64,000 bases of DNA. Origin: Epiperipatus broadwayi. Its lineage: Eukaryota > Onychophora > Udeonychophora > Euonychophora > Peripatidae. Below, piece by piece: positions 50,330 through 62,700 of this stretch. The position numbers were made by a program, and so were the translations under genes. The notes beneath the pieces were generated by a model. The model did not search any database. It saw nothing but the letters and a program-made list of their open reading frames with translations, and had not been told where the DNA came from. Within the stretch, counting starts at the first letter, position 1. Each line of letters begins with the position of its first letter. The stretch is taken from NCBI GenBank assembly GCA_028023455.1, contig JAQFVV010012396.1:23634330-23698329 (forward strand). Direction: 5' to 3'.

Positions 50330-52660
50330 TAATTATAATTTTATACATTAATTATATAAGAATTATTATAAAACTAGTATATATGATTAAAGTTTTATTT
50401 TATATGTATATGTGTCATTTTTTAAAATAGAATTTAACAAATTATAGCATAATGGTAAAATAAAGAAAACCATGATCTGTATAATGATCATGCTTTGTGA
50501 AACAGATTACTAATATCTTTACAGATATCTTGATAGGATATTTTGAAATATTCTAAAAATTATAAATGCAATTTTCATTTGAAGCAGATTTTTATAGATT
50601 TATGAGTGCTTTTCATTTAGTTATTTCTATTTTAAAAATAAATTTCAGTCAATAGATTTCATTGATTTTCTGGAGTCTTTCACTTGGCTGTGTTCCTGTT
50701 CACTGTTTAATGATAAAAAACACTTGGCTTTCATTATTTACTGTGTTTGTCATTATTTTATCAATATTTATAATTGTCAAATATGATTTCTTAAAATGCT
50801 CTTTATTTACAAAGTTATATTTCTAACAAACAATATTCAATTTATTGAATTCTAATATAAAATAAAGGTTTAATATTAAAATCAAATGTGAAAGTTGATA
50901 TAAATTTCTTCAAAGGCTAACAATAAAAAATATCAACCAGTTAAAAAGTTAAAACTCTTGACTAACTAATTCATATAAAGAATTACCTAGAATACTATTC
51001 ATAAACTTTTAGGAGAAATTCACTGTATTGTGATAAATGTGTGATATTCTTCCCACATAGCACATTAAATAATCCTCCAATTGTATTAATGAAATATTGA
51101 TACTTCCAAATATTTTTATGTTTTTGGTAATTCACAAACACTTTTAAAATAACTGCATCAAATATGATTTAAAGCACAATTAATTTTATTTTATAATAAT
51201 TCTTTCTGTAGCGCAATATTAAAATTAATAACATCATTTAGCATACTTGTTAATCCAAGGTAAGCTATATTTAACACACTGATCCATTTTAAGATTGCAT
51301 ATATATAGTTTATAATACATCTTAAAATAAAGTGGGTCATATTTCCACCATTAAAAAATAAATGGTTCATTTAGAATAACATGTTAGATTTATTATAGTT
51401 ATAAAGTGAATAGATCAATTATAGAAAAGTGGTAGGGAAAAAAACATTCTATCCATGTTGGAGGAATATAATGCATCATATATTTACTCACTGACCAACT
51501 TAATAACATAATATCAATGTTAATGGAATGTATATATTGGAACAACTGATCAGTAAGACTAAAGCAGAATTTCTCAAATTTTTGTTGGATAAGACACACT
51601 TTCAAAAACGATAATTTTTCAGGAACCCACTTGCTTGTAATACATAGTATAAAGAGGACGAAGGGAAATGAATAAAAAATTTCGATTTAATACTTTTATT
51701 TTATTTTATTAAACACACTTAAAATTAATATATATACATTTATTAATTATCAAATACACAGGAATATATATATATATATATATATGTATGAATAATGGAT
51801 TGACTTTTTGTATTTGCACTTAAAATTATATTTACATTTATTAATTAAATATATAATGAGGTACATGAGAGAAATGGGCTTATTGCCTATAATTACCATG
51901 ACATGTTTAACTTCCATGTTGATATTAATTATTTTCAGATGCAAAGCATTTAATAAATGCAGTTTATTTCGATATTTATTTTTAATTCTTATTATTTTCG
52001 AAATCCAACTTCACACTCATAAGAAATATCAAAAGAAAGCAATATTTTTAGAGACCCTATAGAAAGAGTGAGATACATTCTTTCAACTGACAACCAAAAT
52101 TCTACTAATATGTTAGGATTAAACATTATCATCTGCTGCCATCAAGTATATATTGTTATAATATTATACTTTCAGGCTGGAAACAACTTGTTGACATATA
52201 AAAATTAAGTATTTTTTTTACAAACATGTTTTTTAGAAAAAAAAGTATTTAAATGTTTCTAAATTTACTTGTTAATTAAAAAAATATAAAAGATTCTAAA
52301 AAGTTTTACAACATTAGAAAATTTAAACTTTAGGGATTTGAAAAAAATATTTCTGGTCATATTCAAATATATTGTAGGCAAGTAAAATAGACCAACATTT
52401 TTAAAGGATATTATTGAAATACAGTAGTGCCAGTTTAATTCATTTTATTAATACATTTAACATTTTAAAGAGGACTCAACATCACATCACATTAAACCAT
52501 TATGAGCCAATGAATGTTTATCCAACTTTAATTCAGCTATCTTGATATTTAACTTCTTTTCTGCATATATCTCTGCATTTTTTAAAATTTTGTCATGATA
52601 TTTTACATGTGATCTATTTATAGATCTTATCACTTTCAGAATTATATCAAGTCTAGCTTT
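50330..52660. other. AT-rich non-coding stretch
   Basis: No gene or clear repeat is seen apart from a TA run at about 51764-51786. The open frame of 84 codons at 51808-52062 has no recognisable motif and I do not call it a gene. Confidence 0.5.
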
Positions 52661-52661
52661 T

Positions 52662-52750
52662 TTTCAGTTTATCAATTCTAACCAAGTCAGAGTTAGCTGT
52701 TTGTTTTCTTATTTAAGTACTTCATTGTTAATCTTTACTTGTTACTCCTA

Positions 52751-52845
<95 letters not shown>

Positions 52846-52928
52846 CAGTTTATCAATTCTAACCAAGTCAGAGTTAGCTGTTTGTTTTCTTATTTAAGTA
52901 CTTCATTGTTAATCTTTACTTGTTACTC

Positions 52929-53021
<93 letters not shown>
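52662..53021. repeat. Two-copy tandem duplication, period 181 bp, each ending in a TA microsatellite
   Basis: The unit begins TTTCAGTTTATCAATTCTAA at 52662 and again at 52843. It continues identically through AACCAAGTCAGAGTTAGCTG and TTACTTGTTACTCCTAAT, then enters about 90 nt of TA repeats. The only differences seen are in the TA runs. Confidence 0.9.
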
Positions 53022-53024
<3 letters not shown>

Positions 53025-54930
53025 GTTGTGAAACTTGAAATCTTTATATTGTTCACCTGTTAAGTGTTCAAGATGAAGATATTTAAGGAAAAATTGATAA
53101 AACAAATCTATTAAAAACATTCACATTCAAATACATATGTATAGTTCTTTTTAAGACTAAAATATATTTATCAAAAGTATTCCATCCATGTTTACTTCTG
53201 TAATTAATTTAATTTTTTACTGTCAGTCTTAATACTTCTGCCAAAGTAGGGATAGTTGTTCACTTCTTCTAGTTCATGAATATCAATTTTCTTCTGAGAT
53301 CTTTTAACAGTATCTGACAACCCTTGCAATATTTTCTGAAGTCTCTTAAGTATTATTTGTAAAAATAATAAGCCATCTGAAAAATTTTGATAACTTAAAT
53401 AAATTCCATTTACTTTTAATTATTTTTGCTTCCCATTTTAATCCACAAATATCTTCTTATAAAAGTGCTTTAAAAAGTTTTAGAGAAATGGAATCTCCTT
53501 GTTATACATCTTGCTGTTGTATTTTGATAAATATTTTTCAAAGTATGACAATATCTCATGTTTATCTCTTGATGATCCAATGTGTTAATTAGACATGCTT
53601 ATAAAATCAAATTCTTTTAAAATGCACAATTCCAAAACATAATGTAATTTCATATACATTGGTTATTTCTATCACATCTATTGATAATTGGATGTCATTC
53701 ACTGTGCTAAAATCTTTTCCAAATCTAGCTTGTTCTTATAGTTTGCTAAAATTCAAAGTTTAATGTAGATGAGTTGCAATTATACTCTAAAAGTAGGTCT
53801 GTAATTTGTAATATATTATCATTTTTCTTAAATATTAATACTGCATTCTTCCAATTAATTACCTGGTACATCTTCATAATTTAAAGATGTGGAATTTAAT
53901 GTTATCAACAATATTTTTGTTTTGTCACCTGCTACTTTTAAAATGTTACAAATATTTCAGTTTAATGAGCTTTTAGTCTTGTCATAGATATTATTTCATA
54001 CCTCATTTCTTTTAAAATGCTAGACAATTTACAAGAGATATAGCTAGAAAACTTTGTTTTCTGATTATTATTACTGTAAAATTTTTTATACAATTCTACA
54101 ATATACATAATGAAGACATCCTTTTTTTTAGTACCAAAATATTATTTATAAAATTGAAACTTTTATTCTCTTCTATAACTCTCCTCATCAATTCACAGTT
54201 ACATTTTCTTATATCACTGATAACTCTTTTTTTATACAGCCATCAGTGTTATCTTTACTAAAGATGGAACACATTTATACAGAGTAATAAAATTGGTTAA
54301 ACTATACACAAAATAAATAAGAAAACAATTATTTACTTTTTCTCTGACCATTATTATTATTCAGTCTTTTATTGTTTCTTAGCTGTGAAAAGAAATTTTA
54401 CACTTGTGTAATACATTGATAATAGCAATGTGTTATGTGTGCCTTATTGTAATCCCAGGGAATGCAACTGGTTCTAAAGTAATTTCAGTCAGACTTTTAA
54501 GGAGGATTTTTTTTTCTGAATGCTTACTATATTAATTTCTATAAGATACTTTTTTAAATATTGTTATTGAAAAGCATTTATGGAGGAATATATTTGCATC
54601 AAATTGTTATAATATGTTTAGTTCAAATATCACATTCAGAGCACCAAATGATTATATTGAGATAATTGTTTAAGAGTAATCAATTTAAGAAATAGAATCA
54701 AAATACATACATATATATATGAAAATAAAATATTTTGTGGGTTAAACCATATATTATTTTGTTTAAATTCCTGATGTTTTCTCAATAATTATCATATATA
54801 TATATATATATATAAGAATGGTTATTTTTTTACTTCACGCGCAATGTTCTTATTGCTTAAGACATACAAAATAATACATTGTTTGACCAACAAATATATA
54901 ACCACGTAAATTTTAAATATTATATGTATG
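53022..54930. other. AT-rich stretch with possible retroelement remnant
   Basis: No gene can be assigned. The part 53.2-54.2 kb on the minus strand has an A-rich, Lys/Asn-biased look similar to decayed retroelement coding sequence, but no RT motif could be read. ACTTCACGCGCAATG at about 54833 resembles an end of family F3. Confidence 0.35.
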
Positions 54931-54948
54931 TATGGCTGCAGAAAGGAG

Positions 54949-54994
<46 letters not shown>

Positions 54995-55007
54995 TGCAGA
55001 AAGGAGT
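54931..55007 (+). repeat. Direct repeat of the RTE LINE 5' end around a TA run
   Basis: TATGGCTGCAGAAAGGAGT occurs at 54931-54949 and again at 54989-55007, with a TA run between. The second copy continues into the RTE LINE. The first is cut off after 19 nt. This may be a partial duplication of the LINE start or a tandem 5' unit. Confidence 0.85.
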
Positions 55008-55267
55008 TTGCTATTAACTGAAAGGAGACCCTTTGATTCCTCTTGGAGGCCTTAAAGGAACAGAGCAGGGCAAATTCCTAATGTCCACTCCATACATTCT
55101 TGTCGTTGCAGCTGTTATTACTATGTGATTATTCATAAAGCATACAAACATGGATGGGCTGCTCACCAACACACATTAGCCAGCGTGGTGAGTTTATTGG
55201 CTTTTTACCTCTGAGTTTAAGATCAAGAAACACCATGGTCTTTCTTCTCAGTGCCTGATAAGGCAGA

Positions 55268-56701
55268 ATGAATGTTTGTGTAAATGATAAATATTTTTCC
55301 AATATATATATATATACAATTATGACAGACAAAAATAAAGCATGGCCCTTATTCCCAGGAGGCTGTAAAGTCACCAACCAAGGCAGCGGTTGGTGGCTGA
55401 AGGCAGAGGGTGCTAAGAATCCCCTGATTACAGACCCAGGCTGCCATTTGATGACAACTTTTTATTTAGGTACTTACAACTGCAGATCACTTTCAAGAGA
55501 AGGAAGATTGCAAGAATTAGAAAAAGAACTGTCTTATATTAAATGGGACATTATTGGTCTTTGTGAAGTTAAAAGAAAAGGAGAAGAAACAATTCATTTA
55601 AAAAGTGGACATATACTCTATTATAAAGCCACACATATTGGAAATACAAGTGGAGTAGGATTCATTATAAATAAAAAGTGGAAGAACAATATTGTGGAGA
55701 TTGATGGTGTATCAGACAGAGTGGCAAGATTAGTTATACAACTTAATAGCAGATACCAAATGCAGATAATTCAGGTTTATGCCCCAACAAGTTCTCATAG
55801 TGATGAAGTAGTAGAAGATTTTTATATGGATGTACAAAAGGCTTTTGATCAGAGTAAACAGCATTTTAAAATTGTTATGGGAGACTTTAATGCTAGAATT
55901 GGTAGACAAATGAAAGATGAAATTGCTGTAGGTAATTTTGGTTATGGTAATAGAAATGAGAGAGGACATAGACTTGTGGAGTTTGCAGAAAAAGAAAAAC
56001 TTTATATTATGAATTCATTTTTTGAGAAAAATGTTAAAAGGAAATGGACATGGAAGCATCCAAATGAAGGTACAGCAGAATTGGATTATATTTTGACTAA
56101 CAGAAAATACATATTTCAAGATTGTAATGTTCTTAATAAATTTAACACAGGAAGTGATCATCGATTAGTAAGGTGTAAGTTACGTGTTAATGTAAAACTA
56201 GAGAGACAAAAATTATTAAGAAAAACAATATTTACAGTTGATATTCCTATTCTTCAGAAACATTCTAATGAATTTAAATTAGAACTTACAAATAGGTTTC
56301 AAGTGTTAGGAGATTTTGAACATGATTCAGATTTGAATGAAATTAATATGAAAATAACTGATACACTTTTAAAAACTGCAACAAACATAGCTGGTAGAAA
56401 AAAGCAGCAATTGACTAATAAAATTTCTACTGAGACTAGAGAATTTATGAAGAAAAGAAGGAATATGAAGATATACAAAAATGATGTATTAAAAAGAATT
56501 GAATATCTCGAATTTTGTAAAATGGTACGGAAAAGAGTTGAAAATGATATAAGAAAGTATAACTGTGAAATAGCAAGGAAAGCTGTAGAAGAAAATAAAA
56601 GTCTCAAAAATGTTAAACAACATTTTGGTATTGGTAGGAAATTTATATCTGCAATAAAAAAAAAGATGGAATTATTACTAAAAAGAGAGATGACATCATG
56701 A
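55268..56701 (+). CDS. RTE LINE endonuclease open frame (truncated polyprotein)
   Basis: This 477-codon frame encodes the endonuclease that nicks target DNA to prime reverse transcription. Readable motifs are GTYNCRSL (about 68-75, the Asn region), LCEVK with Glu100, VYAPTS (170-175), MGDFNARIG with Asp206 and Asn208, ELDYIL with Asp273, and SDHRLV with Asp297 and His298. All expected catalytic residues are therefore present. The nominal start lies in a TA run, and Met19 at 55322 (MTDKNKAWP) is the more natural one. From about residue 463 the frame is wrong: a 9-A run at 56656-56664 shifts it, and the last codons and stop are out of phase with the RT that follows. Confidence 0.85.
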   Translation: MNVCVNDKYFSNIYIYTIMTDKNKAWPLFPGGCKVTNQGSGWWLKAEGAKNPLITDPGCHLMTTFYLGTYNCRSLSREGRLQELEKELSYIKWDIIGLCEVKRKGEETIHLKSGHILYYKATHIGNTSGVGFIINKKWKNNIVEIDGVSDRVARLVIQLNSRYQMQIIQVYAPTSSHSDEVVEDFYMDVQKAFDQSKQHFKIVMGDFNARIGRQMKDEIAVGNFGYGNRNERGHRLVEFAEKEKLYIMNSFFEKNVKRKWTWKHPNEGTAELDYILTNRKYIFQDCNVLNKFNTGSDHRLVRCKLRVNVKLERQKLLRKTIFTVDIPILQKHSNEFKLELTNRFQVLGDFEHDSDLNEINMKITDTLLKTATNIAGRKKQQLTNKISTETREFMKKRRNMKIYKNDVLKRIEYLEFCKMVRKRVENDIRKYNCEIARKAVEENKSLKNVKQHFGIGRKFISAIKKKMELLLKREMTS

Positions 56702-58266
56702 AATTGGTAGAAGATTTTTATCAAGAATTATATAGTAATAAAGAACAAGTACCTCCTATATCTATTACATCTTCCAAATTGCCCAGAATTTTAAATGAAG
56801 AAGTGAGACATGCAATTAAGTGTATGAAGAAAGGAAAGGCTCCAGGAAATGATAGAATTATAATTGATATATTAAAAGAAGCAAGTGAAGAAATAGAAAC
56901 AATTTTAGCAATGTTATATACCAAATGTCTAAATGATAAAGATGTACCAGAAGATTGGAAGAATGCAGTAATAATATTAATATTTAAAAAAGGTGATAAA
57001 TAAGATATTAGAAATTACAGACCTATCAGCCTTTTATCAGTTTTATATAAAATTTTTACCAAGATAATTACAACTCGTCTACAGAGAACTTTGGATTTCC
57101 ACCAACCAAGAGAACAAGCTGGATTTAAAAGTGGTTTTAGTACAATAGATCATATCCAGGTATTGAGCAAAGTCATAGAAAGGACAAATGAATATGAGTT
57201 GTCATTATGCTTTGGATTTGTAGATTATGAAAAGGCATTCAATTCTATACACATTTCTTCAGTGATTAAAGCATTGGATCATCAAGGTATAGATCCAGGA
57301 TATTGTCATATTTTAAAGAATATTTATAAAAATGCAACAGCAACAATTATATTGCATAATGATACTGGAAAAATCAACATTGAGAAAGGTGTAAGACAAG
57401 GGGCCTCCATATCTCCAAAACTCTTTACAGCAGTGCTGCAAGAAGTATTTTGTGGATTAAAATGAGAAACTAAAGGAGTGAAAGTAAATGGAGAGTATTT
57501 AAGTCATTTAGATTTCGCAGATGATGTAGTTGTTTTTGCAAATAATGCTTCAGAGCTGCAGGAAATGTTGCAGCAGTTAGCAGATGGAAGTAGAAAAGTA
57601 GGACTAAAGATAAATGTTAAAAAGACTAAAGTAATGTTTAATCGATTTGCTCAAAATATGAAAATAAAGATTTATTATGAAGAATTAGAAGAAGTTAACA
57701 GTTACAAATACCTTGGTCAGATTATTAATACAGATGGAAACATAATGGAGGAAATTAATCATAGAATTAAACTTGGTTGGAGTGCTTTTGGTAGAAATAA
57801 CTTGATACTAAAAGGAAATATGCCTATGTGTTTGAAAAGGATGGTTTTTAACAAATGTGTTTCACCAGTTCTTACTTATGGATCTGAGACTTGGACACTT
57901 AATAGAAGAGCAATACAGAGACTTCAGACCACTCAAAGGAGTATGGAGAGATGTATGTTGGGAGTAACAAGAAGAGATCGAAAACGCAATGTATGGGTAA
58001 GACAACAAACTGGTGTTACTGACCTTATTGAAAAAATTAAAAGATTGAAATGGAGTTGGGCTGGACATATTGCTAGAAGATGGACAATTGAAATTTTAAA
58101 CTGATTTCCAAGAGATTGTAAAAGACCCAGAAAGAGACCACATGTGAGATGGATGGATGAAATAAGAAAATGTGCAGGGGTGTTGTGGAGAAGAGAAACT
58201 AAAGATCGGAGAAGATGGATTAAACTTGGAGAGACCTTCATCCTGCAGTGGATTGATAATGGTTGA
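56665..58266 (+). pseudogene. RTE LINE reverse transcriptase and C-terminal region, disrupted
   Basis: It follows the endonuclease in the +2 phase relative to it. RT blocks in order are [57 protein letters not shown] (catalytic Asp), GVRQGASISP, LDFADDVVVF (catalytic box FADD at 57514-57525), KYLGQII, YGSETWTL, WAGHIARR and VRWMDEIRK. Stops interrupt it at 57001-57003 (TAA), 57463-57465 (TGA) and 58102-58104 (TGA). The catalytic residues themselves are kept, so the lesions look recent. The frame ends near 58266. Confidence 0.9.

Positions 58267-58268
<2 letters not shown>

Positions 58269-58360
<92 letters not shown>
58269..58360. repeat. TA dinucleotide microsatellite at the RTE 3' end
   Basis: About 90 nt of TA repeats, with one C interruption near 58328, directly follow the TGATGAT end of the LINE. 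Confidence 0.95.
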
Positions 58361-58362
<2 letters not shown>

Positions 58363-58642
58363 AATGACTGTTAATAATATCTTTTTGATGTAGATTAATT
58401 ATTAAAATTTTTGTTTCATAATAAAAAGAAACAACGAAGAAAATAGAATATTGCAAATAAAAATTGGGAGAGGAGAGGACTTGATATATAAAAAAATATG
58501 GGGCTTTGTATAAATATCTAAAAATTGAAATATTTAAATATGATTTTTATTATTATTTATGCAACAATGACTTTTATCTGCTAAAAAAGTTAGAAAGAAA
58601 TTAAAAGATTGCAGTTTATATTTTTTATTTGTATATATATTT

Positions 58643-58756
58643 CTAAATTAATATCTGAAGTAATATATATAAAATTTAAATATAAGTATATTGTTTATAC
58701 TAAATTAATATCTGAAGTAATATATATAAAATTTAAATATAAGTATATTGTTTATA
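58643..58756. repeat. Two-copy tandem duplication, period 57 bp
   Basis: The unit CTAAATTAATATCTGAAGTA through ATTGTTTATA is repeated at 58643 and 58700 with no difference seen. Confidence 0.95.
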
Positions 58757-58764
58757 CTAAACAA

Positions 58765-59130
58765 TGTAATTAGAATAGACCTGAACTCAGAATTTCAAGC
58801 TCTCTATAGCTATGTACTGCATCTTATACAACTGTTACACATGACCACATACATGTGAAAAAGGTAAACATAGGTTGTGCTGAATCAGCACTCATCAGTT
58901 GGTCTGAATCACCATCTCTCACACATATATTCAATCGGTGCTCAATTTATATTAAGATTGCAAATCTTCAAACTTTAATGGACAAGCTTCAACACTTTAA
59001 TTGATAAGCCTCAATCTTTTCCATCCTCCAACTCTTCAGCCATCCATATCATTGAAAATCTTATGATGTAATACTCAAAGCTTTTGTTGATGCTAATGTT
59101 ATTATTATATTTATGTTGACTTTAAGTCAC
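58765..59130 (-). repeat. R1 dispersed repeat copy, minus strand
   Basis: In + orientation the order is reversed: CTGAACTCAGAATTTC, ACATGACCACATACATGTG, CTGAATCAGCACTCATCAGT, GGTGCTCAATTTATAT, AATGGACAAGC and CAACTCTTCAGCCATCCAT. It extends to TTGACTTTAAGTCA and about 59130, which corresponds to the far end also seen at 38.97-39.0 kb. This is one of the two most complete copies. Confidence 0.8.
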
Positions 59131-59214
59131 TCTGATCACTCACATCAAAGACCTTAATATATCCATATAAATACATAGAAGAGGGGTGGAAGAATACAGG
59201 CTGAATATTTAATA

Positions 59215-59445
59215 TTCAAATTTATTATCTATACTAAACAATATACTTAGAAGGAACCTAAACTCAGACTTTCAAGCTCCCTACCAATATTCACTCCATC
59301 TTATACAACTGATACACATGACAACATACATGTGAAAAAGGTAAATGATCTCCAATATATCTATTTCACACTAAATCAACACTCATCAGTTCATACAGAT
59401 CACCATATCCCATATATATACAATCAGTGCTCAGTTTGTTTGTTC
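59215..59445 (-). repeat. R1 dispersed repeat copy, minus strand, truncated
   Basis: It has the same reversed block order as 58.77-59.13 kb (CTAAACTCAGACTTTC, ACATGACAACATACATGTG, CAACACTCATCAGT, CAGTGCTCAGTTTGTTTG) but stops at about 59438, where a third copy begins in the opposite orientation. Confidence 0.8.
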
Positions 59446-59765
59446 AATCAGATTTTTAATGACATGGATGGCTGAAGAGTTGAAGAATGAAGAATATTGT
59501 GGCTTGTCCATTAAAGTATTGAAGCTTGTCCATTAAATCATGAAGATTTGCTATCTTAATATAAACTGAGCTCTGTTGTACATATGTGTGTGGGAAATGG
59601 TAATCTGGACCAACTGATGAGTGCTCGTTCAGTATGAAATACATATATTGGAGATCTTTTTTGTTATATGTATGTGGTCATGTGTGTCAATTGTATAATT
59701 ATGGAGTGGTTAACTGTGGAGAGCTTGAAAGTCTGTGTTTCAGATCCTTCTATATATAATGCTTA
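59446..59765 (+). repeat. R1 dispersed repeat copy, + strand
   Basis: The forward block order is GACATGGATGGCTGAAGAG, GCTTGTCCATTAAA (present twice, a 26-bp-scale internal duplication), ATAAACTGAGCTCTG, ATCTGGACCAACTGATGAG, CGTTCAGTATGAAAT, TGGAGATC, ATGTATGTGGTCATGTG and GAAAGTCTGTGTTTCAGATC. The last ~50 nt, from TATGGAGTGGTTAACTG to the box B-like TTTCAGATCC, look weakly tRNA-like. Confidence 0.8.
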
Positions 59766-59769
59766 AATA

Positions 59770-62700
59770 AATGTATTAATACAAGAGTGATCTCTATGCC
59801 AATGAACTAATTGACAAATTAGGAATGATTTCCTAATTAGTACAAAACAGAAGTGCTACATTTTATAGTTGAAAATAACTTTGCTCCTAATGTTACAAAA
59901 CTCTTATGAGTTTTATTATTATCAGTAACAGTTACAACTGGCAAGAATAAGCTTTTAAACTAAAGCTTATTGAAACAATGTTTTAAAATATCCATTACTT
60001 GATTGAAGTGTCTAGTTACAATTTCAACTGAACATAAATTTAGTCAAAATTTAGTATTAGACTAACTTTTTTATTGATCTGTGATGTACAAAAACACAAA
60101 AAATCTCATTTTAATAAAATTTATGTTTACATATTGTAACTGTCAGAATCGTGTATCTCGCTAAAACACTGCAGAATTCAAACCCCAAACATGAAACTGA
60201 ACATTCTAGGAGGGTTGCCTTCTAGATATACTAAGTTCGAATCTAAAGTCCAAATTTCACAGCACCACCTACGTGATAATGCATCTGATGCTACTACTAG
60301 TATAACCTTTTACCGGTGCCTGGTGGTCAGGGACAAACAAAGAGACTCTATACTAAAATAAGTTTGGGTTGCTAATTAATGTCTATGGATGTACAAAAGA
60401 AATGTAGTAAATAGATATATAGACTGAGACAGTGATAGGAATCAATAAAATAAAATAACAAAATTAGTTTTAAATGATTTCAAAGATTTATTTATATAGA
60501 AATATATATATATAATGCCACTGTCTGCTTATATGAGACAGGGATTCTTACTAAATAATTGTTGGCATTCCATTCCATTAAATTACAAAAAGGTTTTTAA
60601 GAAAATATATTCTACCCCTCAGGCTAATATACTATTACGATAATGTGCTTACAAGAGATGGGAACATGTGCGAGGTGCTTTGAGTAATTATAAAAGTTTA
60701 ATAAAATATTTGAAAAGTGTTATAGAATATTCATTGATTTCAAGAATAGCATGAACAAAAGCTTACCAAGCAATAAAGTGGGAATGTGATCAAGGCATTT
60801 ATTTTAAAATTATAATTAAAGTTACATGGGGAAGTCAGTATTGCTAATAATGAATTTATTAAAAGGATGGAGGTTGTGATACATTTAAATCACGGATGCT
60901 TTGTAAAATAAATATATAAATAAAACAATAGTGAATATTGGAAATGACTACGGAGGGCATCTTGCCGCTGACCTTAGGAATGTGTTATCATGGACAGCCG
61001 AAACTTAGCGACTGGGTGACGACTGCGTATAATTCCCAGGTGTGACATTTGAGTACACACACTGCCTGGGAAATGCAGGAAACAAAAAGAGAGTGGACTT
61101 GGCCATTTAAAATTCTTGGAAAGAAAACAAAGTGGTCTCAACAACCAATTCATTTACCAGCAATACTAGACTAATGTATATAAAACATTCAAAATGGGTT
61201 TACTTGGATTAAGAAAATGCCCAATCAAATTCCCAGAAATTTATTTAAAAGGGTCCACACATTCTCGATGTCAATGACGAGCTTTGAAATTAAAGTAGAG
61301 TACAGTATTTAAAAATAGGAAAATGTATACTTGCGGTTTGAAAAGAAAGTATAGATTTATTAACACAATCATTCATTTGGGACACATTTAATCACTGACC
61401 TTGCACATACTCTCATATTAGGTTAAAATCAATAAAATGTAGATTTTAAACTATTTGATTATTGTAAATATTAAAGAAGATTAGAATAGCCCTCAAATGA
61501 GTGGTTTACAAGATAATAAAATTGGGAATTATTTATAAATTTAAAATATGCCTTAATAGCGGCGTCTTACTTTCAACAAAGGGAATAATTTTCTCGTTCA
61601 AAGACTATTCTGACACATTATCATAATAAAATAAAAGAAAGACTAATAAATAGAAAATATTAACCCAAGGATAGAGAGTAAAACTGTTGACTATATTAGA
61701 ACACGTTAAAGAGTACATAATGAAGTTAAGTGAAATAAAAGAAACACAATTTAAAATAGCTATAGCATGTTTTAATTAGGAATTACAAGAGCTCTTGGGT
61801 TAATTTGGGGTTACCTCTGGTGAAGCATTTGCAGGTAGATTGATGGTTGGCAGGTTTTATAATTCAGCAGCAAAATCTGGAATTGTTTATATTTTTGGCA
61901 GCAACAGTTCTGGGGTTCCTTATGTGATAGCTTTCGATGGTCTAGAGCAGTGGCCAGCCATTCTGAGGGAAATAGCCTTCTTGCCATTCTACTCAGTCAT
62001 GTCACGGTTAGCAATAGGTGTGGTAAACATGGTCAATTAATTTGGAGACGAAAACTCAGCTTCAAATTTAAGTTCGCAGGCACGTAGCTAAAATCTCAGG
62101 GAAATATATTTTGAAATCTTCTCGAATATTTTACTAGAATATTTTCACTAGATTCATTTCATTAGAAACACTAGAATAATTTCGGTTAGAAACATTTCAT
62201 TAGCAAATCACCAGAATAATTTTGGGTAGAAACATTTCATCAGCAAATGACTAGAATGGAGAACAAAAAAAAAACCCTTCTTTTTATAGTGGAATTGAAC
62301 AATAGAACTGCCCTGGAGCATTACAAAAATATATCGGACTTTGCTTACTTATCAGCTGTAATTAAACCTATCCAAATGTCTAAAGGAATTCAACAAAATT
62401 TTAATTAATTTCTATTGTTAATTTCCTTGTCAACAATCGAATTACAAGCTAGATTAGTTAAAATAACTTTTATTAATTAAAAGAAAACCTTAAGTGGAAA
62501 TCTGCTGTATATTTTAGATAAGCTTTTATAACATTAAATAATTAAATTCAAAAGAAAATTATTTTACTTTTTAAATTGCAATATTTGAATCTATTTACTA
62601 AAAGAATATGAATTTTATTTTAAATCAAAAATATATTACGACTATAATATATCTTTGTAAATAGATTCAAACAAATAATTTTAACTAACAATTTATAATT

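Larger units (their letters stand above)
54989..58268 (+). mobile_element. Nearly full-length RTE-type LINE
   Basis: A ~280-bp less AT-rich leader is followed by an apurinic-like endonuclease, reverse transcriptase and a C-terminal R-P-x-x-R-W region, ending at TGATAATGGTTGATGAT. No separate ORF1 is visible. Endonuclease plus RT in one protein with a short simple-repeat tail fits the RTE clade. TA microsatellites abut both ends (54950-54990 and 58269-58360), so the element may have landed in a TA run, which would hide its target-site duplication. The coding part has a frameshift and three stops, so this copy is not autonomous. Confidence 0.9.

Noticed and set aside
61840-62040. 66-codon open frame as a host gene exon
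   Set aside because: Composition is more gene-like than the surroundings, but no domain, splice context or homologous segment is recognisable.
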